Below are positions 44,795 through 53,813 of a stretch of DNA of 64,000 nucleotides, piece by piece. Within the stretch, counting starts at the first letter, position 1; each line of letters starts with the position of its first letter. The position numbers and the translations under genes were made by a program. Below the pieces are notes generated by a model. The model ran no database searches and was not told the DNA's origin. It worked only from the letters and a program-made list of their open reading frames with translations. Source of the DNA: Belliella alkalica (lineage in GTDB: Bacteria > Bacteroidota > Bacteroidia > Cytophagales > Cyclobacteriaceae); contig NZ_JAKZGO010000002.1 in NCBI RefSeq assembly GCF_022549785.1, positions 342,708 through 406,707 on the forward strand, written 5' to 3'.

Positions 44795-45223
44795 TTATGC
44801 GTTAATTTTAGCTTGATAAGCTATAGCGTATAATTTCATTTGCTTAATCATCGCTGCAAGCCCATTTGATCTTTGGGAACCGATGATATTTCCCATTCCG
44901 ATTTTATCAATAAAATTCAATTCTGCATTGATAATTTCTTGTGGGGTCTTTCCAGACAATACACGAATCAAAAGACTGATCAAACCCTTTGTAATGTCAG
45001 TATTTGAGTCTGCCAAATAGTGTAGTTTATTTTCCTTTTCGAAAGCAGTAAGCCACACCTTTGATTGACAGCCTTTGATGATATGCTCGTCTGTTTTATC
45101 TGCTTCGGGCATTTCAGGTAATTTATCACCCAATTCCATAATATAGAAAATGGTGGATTCCCTGTCATCACCTAGTATGCTAAACTCTTCTATGATTTCG
45201 TTCTGTATATCTTGGATGGTCAT
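44795..45223 (-). CDS. sufE: SufE sulfur-acceptor protein
   Basis: A 142-residue protein that takes persulfide sulfur from SufS and passes it to the SufBCD scaffold. The reactive Cys52 is in IKGCQSKVWL. Other family features are the DKLPEMPE segment (about 33-40) and LLIRVLSGKTPQEI. Its start overlaps the sufS stop by 4 bases, so the pair is translated together. Confidence 0.94.
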   Translation of the reverse strand: MTIQDIQNEIIEEFSILGDDRESTIFYIMELGDKLPEMPEADKTDEHIIKGCQSKVWLTAFEKENKLHYLADSNTDITKGLISLLIRVLSGKTPQEIINAELNFIDKIGMGNIIGSQRSNGLAAMIKQMKLYAIAYQAKINA

Positions 45224-46443
45224 TTGTTCTTGATTTTTGCAATTTTTGAAACAGAAGCCACAAGCGTGTCAATTTCTGATTTGGTATTGTAAACAGAGAA
45301 TGAAGCCCTAACAGTTCCTTCAATCCCAAATCTTTGCATCAAAGGCTGAGTGCAATGATGACCAGTTCTGACAGCTATCCCATTTGCATCAAGCATCATT
45401 CCCACATCAAATGGATGCATGCCGTTGATATTGAAAGAAATTACGCTGACTTTATCTTTGGCCGTTCCCACTGGGACAAATCCTTTGATAGCCTGTAATT
45501 GTTCTGTAGCGTAGGAGAGGAGGTCATCTTCGTGTGCTTTGATTTCTTTTTTGCCAAGATCATTGATGAACTCCAAAGCCCTACCAAATGCAATCACATC
45601 CCCAATATTTGGTGTGCCAGCTTCGAATTTGAAAGGTAATTCGTTGAAAGTTGTTTTTTCAAATGTAACTTCCTTGATCATTTCTCCACCACCTTGATAA
45701 GGTGGCATTGCGTCAAGTATTTCTCTTTTGCCATATAGAACTCCCAAGCCTGTAGGTCCATAGAGTTTGTGTGCTGAGAAAACTAGAAAATCGCAATCTA
45801 AGGCCTGAACATCAATCTCAAGATGACTAGTCGATTGGGCACCATCCAGCAAAACTTTTGCTCCAACTTTGTGCGCTTTCGAAATAATTTCCTCAACCGG
45901 ATTGATTGTGCCCAGCGCATTGGAAACATGGACAACACTCACAAGCTTTGTTCTTGGAGACAAAAGCCCATCAAAAGCTTCCATATCCAATTCTCCAGCC
46001 TCATTGATAGGAATTATCTTTAAGATAGCACCCTTTTCTTCACACAGCATTTGCCATGGGACTATATTGGAGTGGTGCTCTAGGGTGGAAATAATGATTT
46101 CGTCACCTTCATTGATAAATTTCCTTCCAAATGTAGCTGCTACCAAATTGATTCCTTCAGTAGTGCCTTTGGTGAAAATGATCTCAGCTTCCTCTTTTGA
46201 ATTGATGAAAGTTTTGATCAATCCTCGCGTAGCTTCATAATATCTCGTCGCCCTATCAGCTAAAGTATGCGCTCCCCTATGGATGTTGGAATTGTCTTTT
46301 TTATAATAATCTGACAATGCCTCTATGACTGCCAAAGGTTTTTGGGTCGTCGCTGCATTGTCAAAATAAATCAAAGGTTTTCCATTTACTTCTTGGTGAA
46401 GTACTGGGAAAAGCCCTCTTATATGATCAATATTTAATGGCAT
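45220..46443 (-). CDS. sufS: Cysteine desulfurase SufS
   Basis: A 407-residue PLP enzyme releasing sulfur from cysteine for Fe-S assembly. It starts at ATG 46443 (MPLNIDHIRGLFPVL); a TTG at 46494 would overlap sufD by 43 bases. The PLP lysine is in SAHKLYGPTGLGVLYG (about 225) and the persulfide Cys in VRTGHHCTQPLMQRFG (about 362). YFDNAATTQKP and GTTEGINLVA bind the cofactor. It is the fourth gene of the operon. Confidence 0.95.
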   Translation of the reverse strand: MPLNIDHIRGLFPVLHQEVNGKPLIYFDNAATTQKPLAVIEALSDYYKKDNSNIHRGAHTLADRATRYYEATRGLIKTFINSKEEAEIIFTKGTTEGINLVAATFGRKFINEGDEIIISTLEHHSNIVPWQMLCEEKGAILKIIPINEAGELDMEAFDGLLSPRTKLVSVVHVSNALGTINPVEEIISKAHKVGAKVLLDGAQSTSHLEIDVQALDCDFLVFSAHKLYGPTGLGVLYGKREILDAMPPYQGGGEMIKEVTFEKTTFNELPFKFEAGTPNIGDVIAFGRALEFINDLGKKEIKAHEDDLLSYATEQLQAIKGFVPVGTAKDKVSVISFNINGMHPFDVGMMLDANGIAVRTGHHCTQPLMQRFGIEGTVRASFSVYNTKSEIDTLVASVSKIAKIKNK

Positions 46444-46451
46444 AATAGATT

Positions 46452-47729
46452 TTAAAAACTGCTTCCCAATCTTTCTTGTACTAGTTGGATGCAATATTCT
46501 TTGAAAGGTTCATAAGCGATATGTTCGAAAACTTCACCTGCGAATGCATAAAGCAACAAGCCTTTAGCATGTTCTTTACCTATTCCTCTAGCTTGAAGAT
46601 AAAACAATGCCTCTTCATCCAACTGCCCCGTTGTACAGCCATGTGAACATTTGACATCATCAGCCCAAATTTCCAACTGTGGTTTTGTGTTGACAATGGC
46701 ATCCTCAGACATTAGAATATTATTGTTTTGCTGAAATGCATTTGTCTTTTGAGCATCTTGTCTCACGAATATTTTTCCATTGAATACTCCTCGGGATGAA
46801 TCCGCAAGGATACCTTTATAAAGTTCATTGGAATCACAATGTGGCTTGGTATGATCTACATTGGTATGGTTGTCAACATGTGTTTTTCCATTCAACAAAT
46901 AGAGTCCATACATATTTCCTACACAACCACTATCAAGGAGATTTAGTGTGAGATTGTTTCTTAGCATATCACCTTGAAGCTGTGTAGCGACAGAAGTGAA
47001 AGTTGCATCTCTGTGGATATCAGTTGCGAAGTTGTTTGCACTAATTGCTTTTCTGTTTTCGTTCTGCAATCTGTAATAATAGCCATGGGCATTTTGATTG
47101 ACCTTGACTTCTACGACTGCATTGGAGAAATAAACTTCTTCGTCCAAAGAAACAGTGTTTTCAATAAATGTCACCTCTGCATTTTCAGCAATTTCAATCA
47201 AGATTCTTGAATTGATTATTTGCCCTTCATTTGCTTTGTTGAAATGAATCAGGAAAATCGGTTTTTCTACTTTTTTTCCTTTTTCTACAGAAATATGAAC
47301 TCCGTCTTCGAATGTCAAACTATTGAGTGCTGCAAATGGGTCTTTTTCATTTTTGGCTATTTGCCCCAATAAGTCAGGCTGTGTTTCTGACAACTTTAAA
47401 AAAGAATAGTTTTGGGCAGAAATAGATGATAATTCTGCATCAAAATGACCATTGTTGAATACAACAACATCACCATCAAAACCTTCAAATAGATTTGATT
47501 TTACATTTTCTGCTGTAAGTTCAGTCTTTATTGCACTTTTGAATGAAGAGACATTTTGCTCAATTTTTTTACTGATTTGAGTAAACTTATACTCTTCCTC
47601 TTTTAAGTGGGGAAGTCCCTTCATTTCCAAAAATTCCAATCCACTCTTTCTCAAGTTTTCAAAAGTTGAGAAATTGGGATTATTTTCCAGAAAGAGGTCT
47701 ATAGCTTTATTTTTAGTAATTGTAGTCAT
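46452..47729 (-). CDS. sufD: SufD scaffold subunit
   Basis: A 425-residue subunit of the SufBCD Fe-S scaffold. It carries the SufB/SufD core with beta-helix repeats and the C-terminal conserved DVKCSHGCTTGQLDEEALFYLQARGI (outlined, about 353-378) and LLYAFAGEVFEHI. The N-terminal part is helical. It lies 30 bases after sufC and 8 bases before sufS. Confidence 0.93.
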   Translation of the reverse strand: MTTITKNKAIDLFLENNPNFSTFENLRKSGLEFLEMKGLPHLKEEEYKFTQISKKIEQNVSSFKSAIKTELTAENVKSNLFEGFDGDVVVFNNGHFDAELSSISAQNYSFLKLSETQPDLLGQIAKNEKDPFAALNSLTFEDGVHISVEKGKKVEKPIFLIHFNKANEGQIINSRILIEIAENAEVTFIENTVSLDEEVYFSNAVVEVKVNQNAHGYYYRLQNENRKAISANNFATDIHRDATFTSVATQLQGDMLRNNLTLNLLDSGCVGNMYGLYLLNGKTHVDNHTNVDHTKPHCDSNELYKGILADSSRGVFNGKIFVRQDAQKTNAFQQNNNILMSEDAIVNTKPQLEIWADDVKCSHGCTTGQLDEEALFYLQARGIGKEHAKGLLLYAFAGEVFEHIAYEPFKEYCIQLVQERLGSSF

Positions 47730-47759
47730 TGTATGGGATTCTTTAAGAAATGAGTGGAA

Positions 47760-48521
47760 TTAAACAGAAGCAGCGTCAGCTTCTTCTTTGATCCAGTCGT
47801 ATCCTTTTTCTTCCAATTCCAAGGCAAGTTCTTTTGTGCCTGATTTTACAATTTTTCCATTGTATAGAACATGGACAAAATCCGGTACGATATAATCTAG
47901 CAATCTTTGATAGTGAGTGACTACGATTGTAGCATTTTCGGAAGACTTCAATTGGTTTACACCATTTGATACAATTCTCAATGCATCAATATCCAATCCT
48001 GAGTCAGTTTCATCCAAAATGGATAGGGTTGGCTCAAGCATGGCCATTTGAAAAATCTCGTTTCTTTTCTTTTCTCCACCAGAAAATCCCTCATTCAATG
48101 ATCTGCTCAAAAGTTTTTGATCGATCTCAACAAGTTTCATTTTCTCTTTCATGATAGAGAGGAATTTCACAGCATCAAGTGCTTCTAGTCCTCGGTATTC
48201 TCGAACTTGGTTGACAGCTGTCCTCAAGAAATTGGTAGAGCTCACACCTGGGATTTCCACAGGATATTGGAAAGCCAAAAACACACCTTCTCTAGCTCTG
48301 TCTTCAGGAGAAAGTTCTAAAAGGTCTTTTCCTTTGAAAGAAACTTCACCTTCAGTGACTTCATATTCTTCTCTTCCAGCCAATACAGAGGCCAAAGTCG
48401 ATTTTCCTGAACCATTAGGTCCCATTATCGCATGGACTTCTCCTGGCTTAACTTCAAGGTTGATACCTTTTAATATTGGAGTGCCTTCTATTGAGGCGTG
48501 TAAATTCTTTATCTTTAACAT
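47760..48521 (-). CDS. sufC: SufC ATPase
   Basis: A 253-residue ABC-type ATPase that powers the SufBCD scaffold. Walker A is GPNGSGKST (about 35-43). The signature reads SRSLNEGFSGGEKKRNEI (about 141-158), and Walker B/D-loop is SILDETDSGLDIDAL (about 170-184). It has no membrane partner and works in the cytoplasm. The spacing of 46 bases to sufB is normal for one operon. Confidence 0.96.
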   Translation of the reverse strand: MLKIKNLHASIEGTPILKGINLEVKPGEVHAIMGPNGSGKSTLASVLAGREEYEVTEGEVSFKGKDLLELSPEDRAREGVFLAFQYPVEIPGVSSTNFLRTAVNQVREYRGLEALDAVKFLSIMKEKMKLVEIDQKLLSRSLNEGFSGGEKKRNEIFQMAMLEPTLSILDETDSGLDIDALRIVSNGVNQLKSSENATIVVTHYQRLLDYIVPDFVHVLYNGKIVKSGTKELALELEEKGYDWIKEEADAASV

Positions 48522-48567
48522 TTCGTAATCTTCAATTTTTCTAATTCAATTCTATCAATCCTAAAGC

Positions 48568-50013
48568 TTATCCTACAGATCCTTCTAGGGTAAGTGCGAG
48601 CAGTTTTTGTGCTTCTACTGCAAATTCCATAGGTAATTGATTCAATACTTCTTTTGCATATCCATTGACAATCAAGGCTACAGCATCTTCAGTTGCAATA
48701 CCTCTTTGGTTACAATAGAATAGCTGATCTTCACCGATTTTCGAGGTTGTCGCTTCATGTTCAACTTTTGCGGAAGAATTTTGAATATCAATATATGGGA
48801 AGGTATGCGCACCACATCTATCACCCATTAGCAGAGAGTCACACTGAGAGAAATTTCGCGCATTGGTCGCTCTTTTCATAACTTGAACCTGTCCTCTGTA
48901 GGAATTTTGAGACTTACCTGCTGAGATTCCTTTGGATACGATCCTGGATTTGGTGTTTTTACCAATGTGGATCATTTTGGTCCCAGTATCAGCTTGCTGA
49001 TAATTGTTGGTGACTGCTACTGAATAAAATTCTCCAATAGAATTGTCTCCTTTCAAAATACAAGAAGGGTATTTCCAAGTGACAGCTGAACCTGTTTCTA
49101 CTTGAGTCCAAGAGATTTTTGAAAAATCACCGGCACAAATACCTCTTTTGGTAACAAAATTATAGATACCACCCTTGCCATTTTTGTCTCCAGGAAACCA
49201 GTTTTGAACGGTAGAATATTTAACTTCTGAGTTTTTGGCTGCGTAAATTTCCACAACTGCAGCATGAAGTTGGTTTTCGTCTCTTTGGGGAGCAGTACAG
49301 CCTTCCAAGTAAGAGACATAAGAACCTTCTTCTGCTACTATCAGCGTTCTTTCAAATTGGCCGGTATTGGCTGCATTGATTCTGAAATAAGTAGAAAGTT
49401 CCATTGGGCACCTTACACCAGCCGGAATGTAACAGAAAGACCCATCTGAAAATACAGCAGAATTCAATGCTGCATAATAATTATCAGTCATAGGGACCAC
49501 TGATCCCAAATATTTTTTCACCAATTCGGGATGTTCTTTTACTGCTTCGCTGAAAGAACAAAAAACAATTCCCATTTTGGATAGCGTTTCTTTAAAAGTA
49601 GTTCCGACAGAAACTGAATCCAAAACTGCATCTACTGCAATTCCTTGCAACTTCTTTTGTTCATTCAAAGAAATCCCCAACCTTTCATAGATCTGCAAAA
49701 GTTCAGGATCTATTTCATCCAAACTTTTTGGTTTGTTTGATTTTTTAGGTGCAGAGTAGTACTTAAGGCCTTGTAGGTCTATTTTTGGATAAGTTACATT
49801 AGCCCATTCAGGCTCTTTCATGTCCAGCCAAGTTTTGAAAGCTTTAAGCCTCCAGTCCAGCAACCATTGAGGTTCTTCTTTTTTGGCCGAAATCCATCTA
49901 ATAATATTTTCATTAAGACCAGTAGGGGCCTCATCGACTTCCATGTCGACTGACCAGCCATGTTCGTAATCCTTTGAAGTAAGTTCTTCTAAAATTTGAT
50001 TGTCTTTGCTCAT
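48568..50013 (-). CDS. sufB: SufB scaffold subunit
   Basis: A 481-residue Fe-S scaffold protein and the first gene of the operon. Family features are [45 protein letters not shown] (outlined), [23 protein letters not shown] and [18 protein letters not shown] near the C-terminus, whose Cys takes part in cluster binding. The promoter must lie in 50014-50160, where TATCTTCG on the minus strand resembles the Bacteroidota -7 element. Confidence 0.96.
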   Translation of the reverse strand: MSKDNQILEELTSKDYEHGWSVDMEVDEAPTGLNENIIRWISAKKEEPQWLLDWRLKAFKTWLDMKEPEWANVTYPKIDLQGLKYYSAPKKSNKPKSLDEIDPELLQIYERLGISLNEQKKLQGIAVDAVLDSVSVGTTFKETLSKMGIVFCSFSEAVKEHPELVKKYLGSVVPMTDNYYAALNSAVFSDGSFCYIPAGVRCPMELSTYFRINAANTGQFERTLIVAEEGSYVSYLEGCTAPQRDENQLHAAVVEIYAAKNSEVKYSTVQNWFPGDKNGKGGIYNFVTKRGICAGDFSKISWTQVETGSAVTWKYPSCILKGDNSIGEFYSVAVTNNYQQADTGTKMIHIGKNTKSRIVSKGISAGKSQNSYRGQVQVMKRATNARNFSQCDSLLMGDRCGAHTFPYIDIQNSSAKVEHEATTSKIGEDQLFYCNQRGIATEDAVALIVNGYAKEVLNQLPMEFAVEAQKLLALTLEGSVG

Positions 50014-50159
50014 GTGTGTGAGTTATTTAGACTAATTATAGTTTGTGATGCGAAGATACAACATTAATCTAAAATATATTGTTCATACAGATACCAAAAA
50101 TCTATAATTGATAGAAAAAATTTATCGTAAGATGTTGACAATGATTATATTGAAAATAA

Positions 50160-50192
50160 AAAGAGGCTAGATATCTAATATCTAGCCTTGCT
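50160..50192 (-). terminator. Terminator of the Lrp-type regulator gene
   Basis: Stem GGCTAGATA/TATCTAGCC (50165-50173 and 50179-50187). A T-rich stretch follows on the minus strand. It separates the regulator gene from the suf operon. Confidence 0.82.
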
Positions 50193-50269
50193 TTTAAAAT
50201 TATAAATAATATTTAAATTATTATAAATTTATTTTATTTAGATTTAATCTAATTTATTTTTGAATAATT

Positions 50270-50749
50270 TTAGATTTTTCCCGTCTTGTCAAAAAACTGA
50301 ATAGGCCTGTTAATACTTTCTTCTAATACGATCAAAGTCTCTGTTCTATCTATGCCCTCTACTTTTTGGATATTGTCCAATACTGTTCTAAGGTGATTAG
50401 TGTCTTTGCATATTATCTTTGCGAAAATGCTGTAGTTTCCTGTTGTGTAATATGCATTGATTACTTCAGAGATTTGCTTTAGATTTTCGATTACGGTATC
50501 GTATAATGAGCTTTTTTCTAGATAGATTCCCAAAAATGCTGAAATATCATATCCTAATTTTGAAAAGTCTATGTTCAAGGTTGCACTTTTGACGATCCCC
50601 ATATCTTCGAGTTTACGCATTCTAACATGTACTGTACCGGAAGAAACGAATACTTTTTTTGCTATTTCCGTGTAAGGTGTCTTTGCATCATCATTCAAAA
50701 GCGAAATGATCTTCAAATCCACATTGTCAATATCTAAAATTTTGTCCAT
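50270..50749 (-). CDS. Lrp/AsnC family regulator
   Basis: A 159-residue DNA-binding regulator. The N-terminal winged helix-turn-helix is in DVDLKIISLLNDDAKTPYTEIAKKVFVSSGTVHVRMRKL (outlined, about 9-48). The C-terminal part is the ligand-binding RAM domain (YYTTGNYSIFAKIICKDTNHL). Members sense amino acids or general nutrition. The ligand here is unknown. It lies upstream of suf but has its own terminator. Confidence 0.92.
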   Translation of the reverse strand: MDKILDIDNVDLKIISLLNDDAKTPYTEIAKKVFVSSGTVHVRMRKLEDMGIVKSATLNIDFSKLGYDISAFLGIYLEKSSLYDTVIENLKQISEVINAYYTTGNYSIFAKIICKDTNHLRTVLDNIQKVEGIDRTETLIVLEESINRPIQFFDKTGKI

Positions 50750-51123
50750 TATTTTGAGGTTAAATTAGAGGTATGTTAATAAATCAGTCGTCAAATTATG
50801 AAATACTTAAAAAAATGCAAAATAAATTTTTCAATTTGTAAAATTGGAGAAAATACATTTATTTTGGCATCTAAGAATTAAGAGTAAATTTTATTTGGTG
50901 TTTATCAAATGATGTCAAATAAAAAATTGAATAATCAAAGATAATCTTTGTAATTCAGTATTTTAAATTAGAAAAACTTTTAATCTCTAAAGTTATATTT
51001 GGGTTTATATTCTGAAAAGGGTCTTGCTACTGGCAAGACTTTTTTATTTTTTACATCAAAATTTAAAATACATAAATATAGGTTTGAAAATAATTTAAAT
51101 GTATTTTTACAACATATATTCGA
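50750..51123. other. Divergent intergenic region with an orphan terminator
   Basis: About 374 very AT-rich bases. A possible -7 element TATATTTG lies at 50994-51001, followed by a strong hairpin terminator (listed) before the next gene. No other structure is seen. Confidence 0.5.
51021..51050 (+). terminator. Orphan terminator hairpin upstream of a gene
   Basis: Stem GTCTTGC/GCAAGAC (51021-51027 and 51033-51039) with a run of six T directly after. It has no gene upstream on this strand. It lies 20 bases after a possible promoter (TATATTTG) and 80 bases before the start of the next gene, so it may be an attenuator or the end of a very short RNA. Confidence 0.65.
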
Positions 51124-51618
51124 ATGTCCCCAATGAAAAGATATTTTACAACTTTATTTTTATTTTCCGTATCCTTCGGGATGATTATGACTTCTTATGG
51201 TCGTGATATCAGTGAAAGTAAGGTCGATAATGAAGGTAAGAAGAACAAAGAGAAGTCAGTCAATTCCTTTCACAGCTCTTCAGCAGACGTTTTGTTAAGT
51301 AAAGTTATTGATGAAAGTTCTAATGATTTTTCTGACTTTGGATCAGAATGGGTTTGGCCAGATTACACTATGGATTTGGTCGAAAGTTTTACGCCATTTT
51401 TGTTTAGAACAAAAGAAAGTGCACAATTTGAAGAGATAAGAGTAGTTTTGAATGTTGATAATCGTGGAAAACTTGTAGGGTACGAATTTATTACAGAGGT
51501 AGATAAAGGTTTGGAAGAAAGGATGGCGCATGTGCTACGTAAACTGCCTAAATGTCTACCAGTACCAGGCTATTCAAGTTATGAAGCCACAGATTTTGAA
51601 TTGATTATAAGAAGATAA
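51124..51618 (+). CDS. Exported protein with TonB C-terminal-like domain
   Basis: A 164-residue protein with a signal peptide (MKRYFTTLFLFSVSFGMIMTSYG; the ATG at 51133 is an equal start). A Ser/Lys-rich linker is followed by a C-terminal domain (about 100-163: EIRVVLNVDNRGKLVGYEFI...ALRKLPKCLP-like pattern read as HVLRKLPKCLPVPGY) that resembles the TonB C-terminal fold. I see no TonB membrane anchor beyond the signal. The role is unknown. It is followed by a perfect palindromic terminator. Confidence 0.6.
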   Translation: MSPMKRYFTTLFLFSVSFGMIMTSYGRDISESKVDNEGKKNKEKSVNSFHSSSADVLLSKVIDESSNDFSDFGSEWVWPDYTMDLVESFTPFLFRTKESAQFEEIRVVLNVDNRGKLVGYEFITEVDKGLEERMAHVLRKLPKCLPVPGYSSYEATDFELIIRR

Positions 51619-51646
51619 TTAAATTAAATTAGAGTGTTTAATTATC

Positions 51647-51681
51647 ATTCCCTACCAATTAATTGGTAGGGAATTTTTTTT
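51647..51681 (+). terminator. Perfect palindromic terminator
   Basis: ATTCCCTACCAATT (51647-51660) followed directly by its reverse complement (51661-51674) and a run of T. It lies after the 164-residue gene. Confidence 0.88.
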
Positions 51682-51742
51682 GAGTGGTTAGGAATGAATA
51701 GGATAGGCCCTTAACTTTAACTCAAACAAATCTATCCTAATT

Positions 51743-53671
51743 ATGAAGCAGATTTTACTTCTACCAATCTTTCTTTCTTTGAGTTTAAGCCTTTCATTTG
51801 CACAATTGAATGATAAATCTTTGAAACCTCCAAAGGTATGGCCTGAGGATGACGAAAAGATGAAGAATTATGTGGTCTCAGGTGAAAGGCATGGCCAATC
51901 ATTTTTTAAGAAATTTAAATTCCCTGAAGTTCAGTATGAACCGGGAGAGACTTTGGAATTTGATATTTACCACACTCCCAAAGTCATGTACCACTGGTAT
52001 ATGTATTGGGCGGAGCAATATCCTGATATAACGGAGCTTTATGAAGTGGCTACATCATATGAAGGGAGGCCAATCCTCCAAATGACAATTACCAATAAAA
52101 AAACCGGTAAACACACAGATAAGCCGGCTGCGTATTTTGAAGGAGGAAGGCATGGTGGTGAAGTGACAAGTAGCGAATCAGTTCTTTGGTTGACAAAGCA
52201 TTTGTTGGAAAACTACGGAAAAGATCCTGAGATTACAGCCTTGATTGATACAAAAACAATCTATGTAAGGCCTCAGAATAATCCTGATGGTTCTACAATG
52301 TATCTCTATACAGAGCAGAGAAATAGAAGTACTGTTCGACCTTATGATGTGGACAGAGATGGCTTGATGGACGAGGATCCAGAAGAGGATCTCAATGGTG
52401 ACGGCATAATCCATAGCATGCGAAAAAAAGCAGTGACTGAAGAAGAAAAGGAAAAGGCCAATTATACCCTTGATCCAAGAGATCCAAGTGGGAGGCTGAT
52501 GAAGAGAGTTTTTGAAGGTCAAGGTGAATGGTTGATGTATTCCGAAGGGATTGATAATGATGGGGATGGCAAATATAATGAAGATGGAATTGGCGGATTG
52601 GATTTGCATAGAAATTATCCTGAAAATTGGCGCCCTGATTCTGGAGGTGACATGACAGGTAGGGGTTATACCCAATGGGGTGCAGGAGAATATCCTTTGA
52701 GCGAAATAGAAACACGATCTACAGTCCTTTGGCTCTTGTCTCACCCAAATATCTCAGTAGTAAATTCCTTGGATACAAGAGTTCCGATGCATCTAAGACC
52801 ACCTTCAACATCATCAAGTGAAGAAAGTATGTTTCCTTCGGATTTGGAACTTTATAAGAAATTTGACCAGATGGGAATCGAAATTACAGGATATCCTTGG
52901 GCTGGAGATGTTTATGAAACTTATAGTACAAGATATAAGACAAATAGGCTTACTGGAGATCCTTTGAAGCCGAGTCCATTGTTTGGGCATGGTCCTGATT
53001 TTGGATATTTCTATTACGGAGCAATGTGGTATGGCGATGAGTTGTGGAATAATGGCGCTATGAAAGATTATGATGGTGATGGAGTGTATGACGATTATGA
53101 TGCTCTGATGTGGGATGATGAGGAAAATAATTCCAATGGATTCAAAAAATGGGAAAAATTTGAGCATCCTCAATTGGGAGAAGTAGAGATTGGTGGATTT
53201 CATCCTAAATTCTTTTCCCAAAATGGGCCACCATGGCAATTGGAAAGATGGATCAAGAAGCAGTCTTTGTTTAACCTTGCTATGGCCAAAGAGTTGCCAC
53301 AAATAGAAATCCTAGAAGTCAATGTAGAAGAAATTGGCTCAAATGAATACGAAATATCTGTAAAGTGGTCGAACACAGGAGGTCTTCCAGTTGCTTTGGA
53401 GCAAGCAAAAAGAGTTAAAATTGTTCAAGAAGATAGGTTGATACTTGAGTTTGACAAGGAATTGACAAAGGGATTTGAGAATGCAAAGGTGCAAATTACC
53501 CAGCCGCAACTGTATGACAAAACAATATATACAGGCTATACAAATGCTGGAGAAGTGAAAAAGGAAAGTTTTAAAATTATTTTAAAACAAAAGGAGCCAG
53601 TAAAAGCGAAGTTGAAGCTATTATCAACCAGAGGTGGATTTGTAGAAAGGGAAATCACTATTGGCAACTAA
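51743..53671 (+). CDS. M14 zinc carboxypeptidase with Asp-rich loops
   Basis: A 642-residue exported metallocarboxypeptidase. The signal peptide ends near SFA-Q (residue 20). Zinc ligands are His137 and Glu140 in GGRHGGEVTSSE, and RPQNNPDGST follows. The catalytic region is split by three Asp/Asn/Gly-rich segments at about 202-221 (DVDRDGLMDEDPEEDLNGDG), 270-282 and 442-462 (DYDGDGVYDDYD). These look like calcium-binding loops of the thrombospondin type. The C-terminal 120 residues form a beta-rich domain. It starts a same-strand group with an S9 peptidase and a symporter, suggesting peptide use. Confidence 0.9.
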   Translation: MKQILLLPIFLSLSLSLSFAQLNDKSLKPPKVWPEDDEKMKNYVVSGERHGQSFFKKFKFPEVQYEPGETLEFDIYHTPKVMYHWYMYWAEQYPDITELYEVATSYEGRPILQMTITNKKTGKHTDKPAAYFEGGRHGGEVTSSESVLWLTKHLLENYGKDPEITALIDTKTIYVRPQNNPDGSTMYLYTEQRNRSTVRPYDVDRDGLMDEDPEEDLNGDGIIHSMRKKAVTEEEKEKANYTLDPRDPSGRLMKRVFEGQGEWLMYSEGIDNDGDGKYNEDGIGGLDLHRNYPENWRPDSGGDMTGRGYTQWGAGEYPLSEIETRSTVLWLLSHPNISVVNSLDTRVPMHLRPPSTSSSEESMFPSDLELYKKFDQMGIEITGYPWAGDVYETYSTRYKTNRLTGDPLKPSPLFGHGPDFGYFYYGAMWYGDELWNNGAMKDYDGDGVYDDYDALMWDDEENNSNGFKKWEKFEHPQLGEVEIGGFHPKFFSQNGPPWQLERWIKKQSLFNLAMAKELPQIEILEVNVEEIGSNEYEISVKWSNTGGLPVALEQAKRVKIVQEDRLILEFDKELTKGFENAKVQITQPQLYDKTIYTGYTNAGEVKKESFKIILKQKEPVKAKLKLLSTRGGFVEREITIGN

Positions 53672-53813
53672 ACTTCAAATTCTTTAAAACAACATTTTAC
53701 TTAAAAGCTAAAGTAGACTTAAAAGTGACCTTATAATCGCTATTTCCCATTAATATAAAATTTAAGGTAATTCTTTGCATACTTTATTTACTTGTATCTA
53801 AATAATTCGAAAT

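Noticed and set aside
50040..50100. Fe-S regulator operator in front of sufB
   Set aside because: Only a weak AACAA...TTGT symmetry is seen in AT-rich sequence; not enough to call a site.
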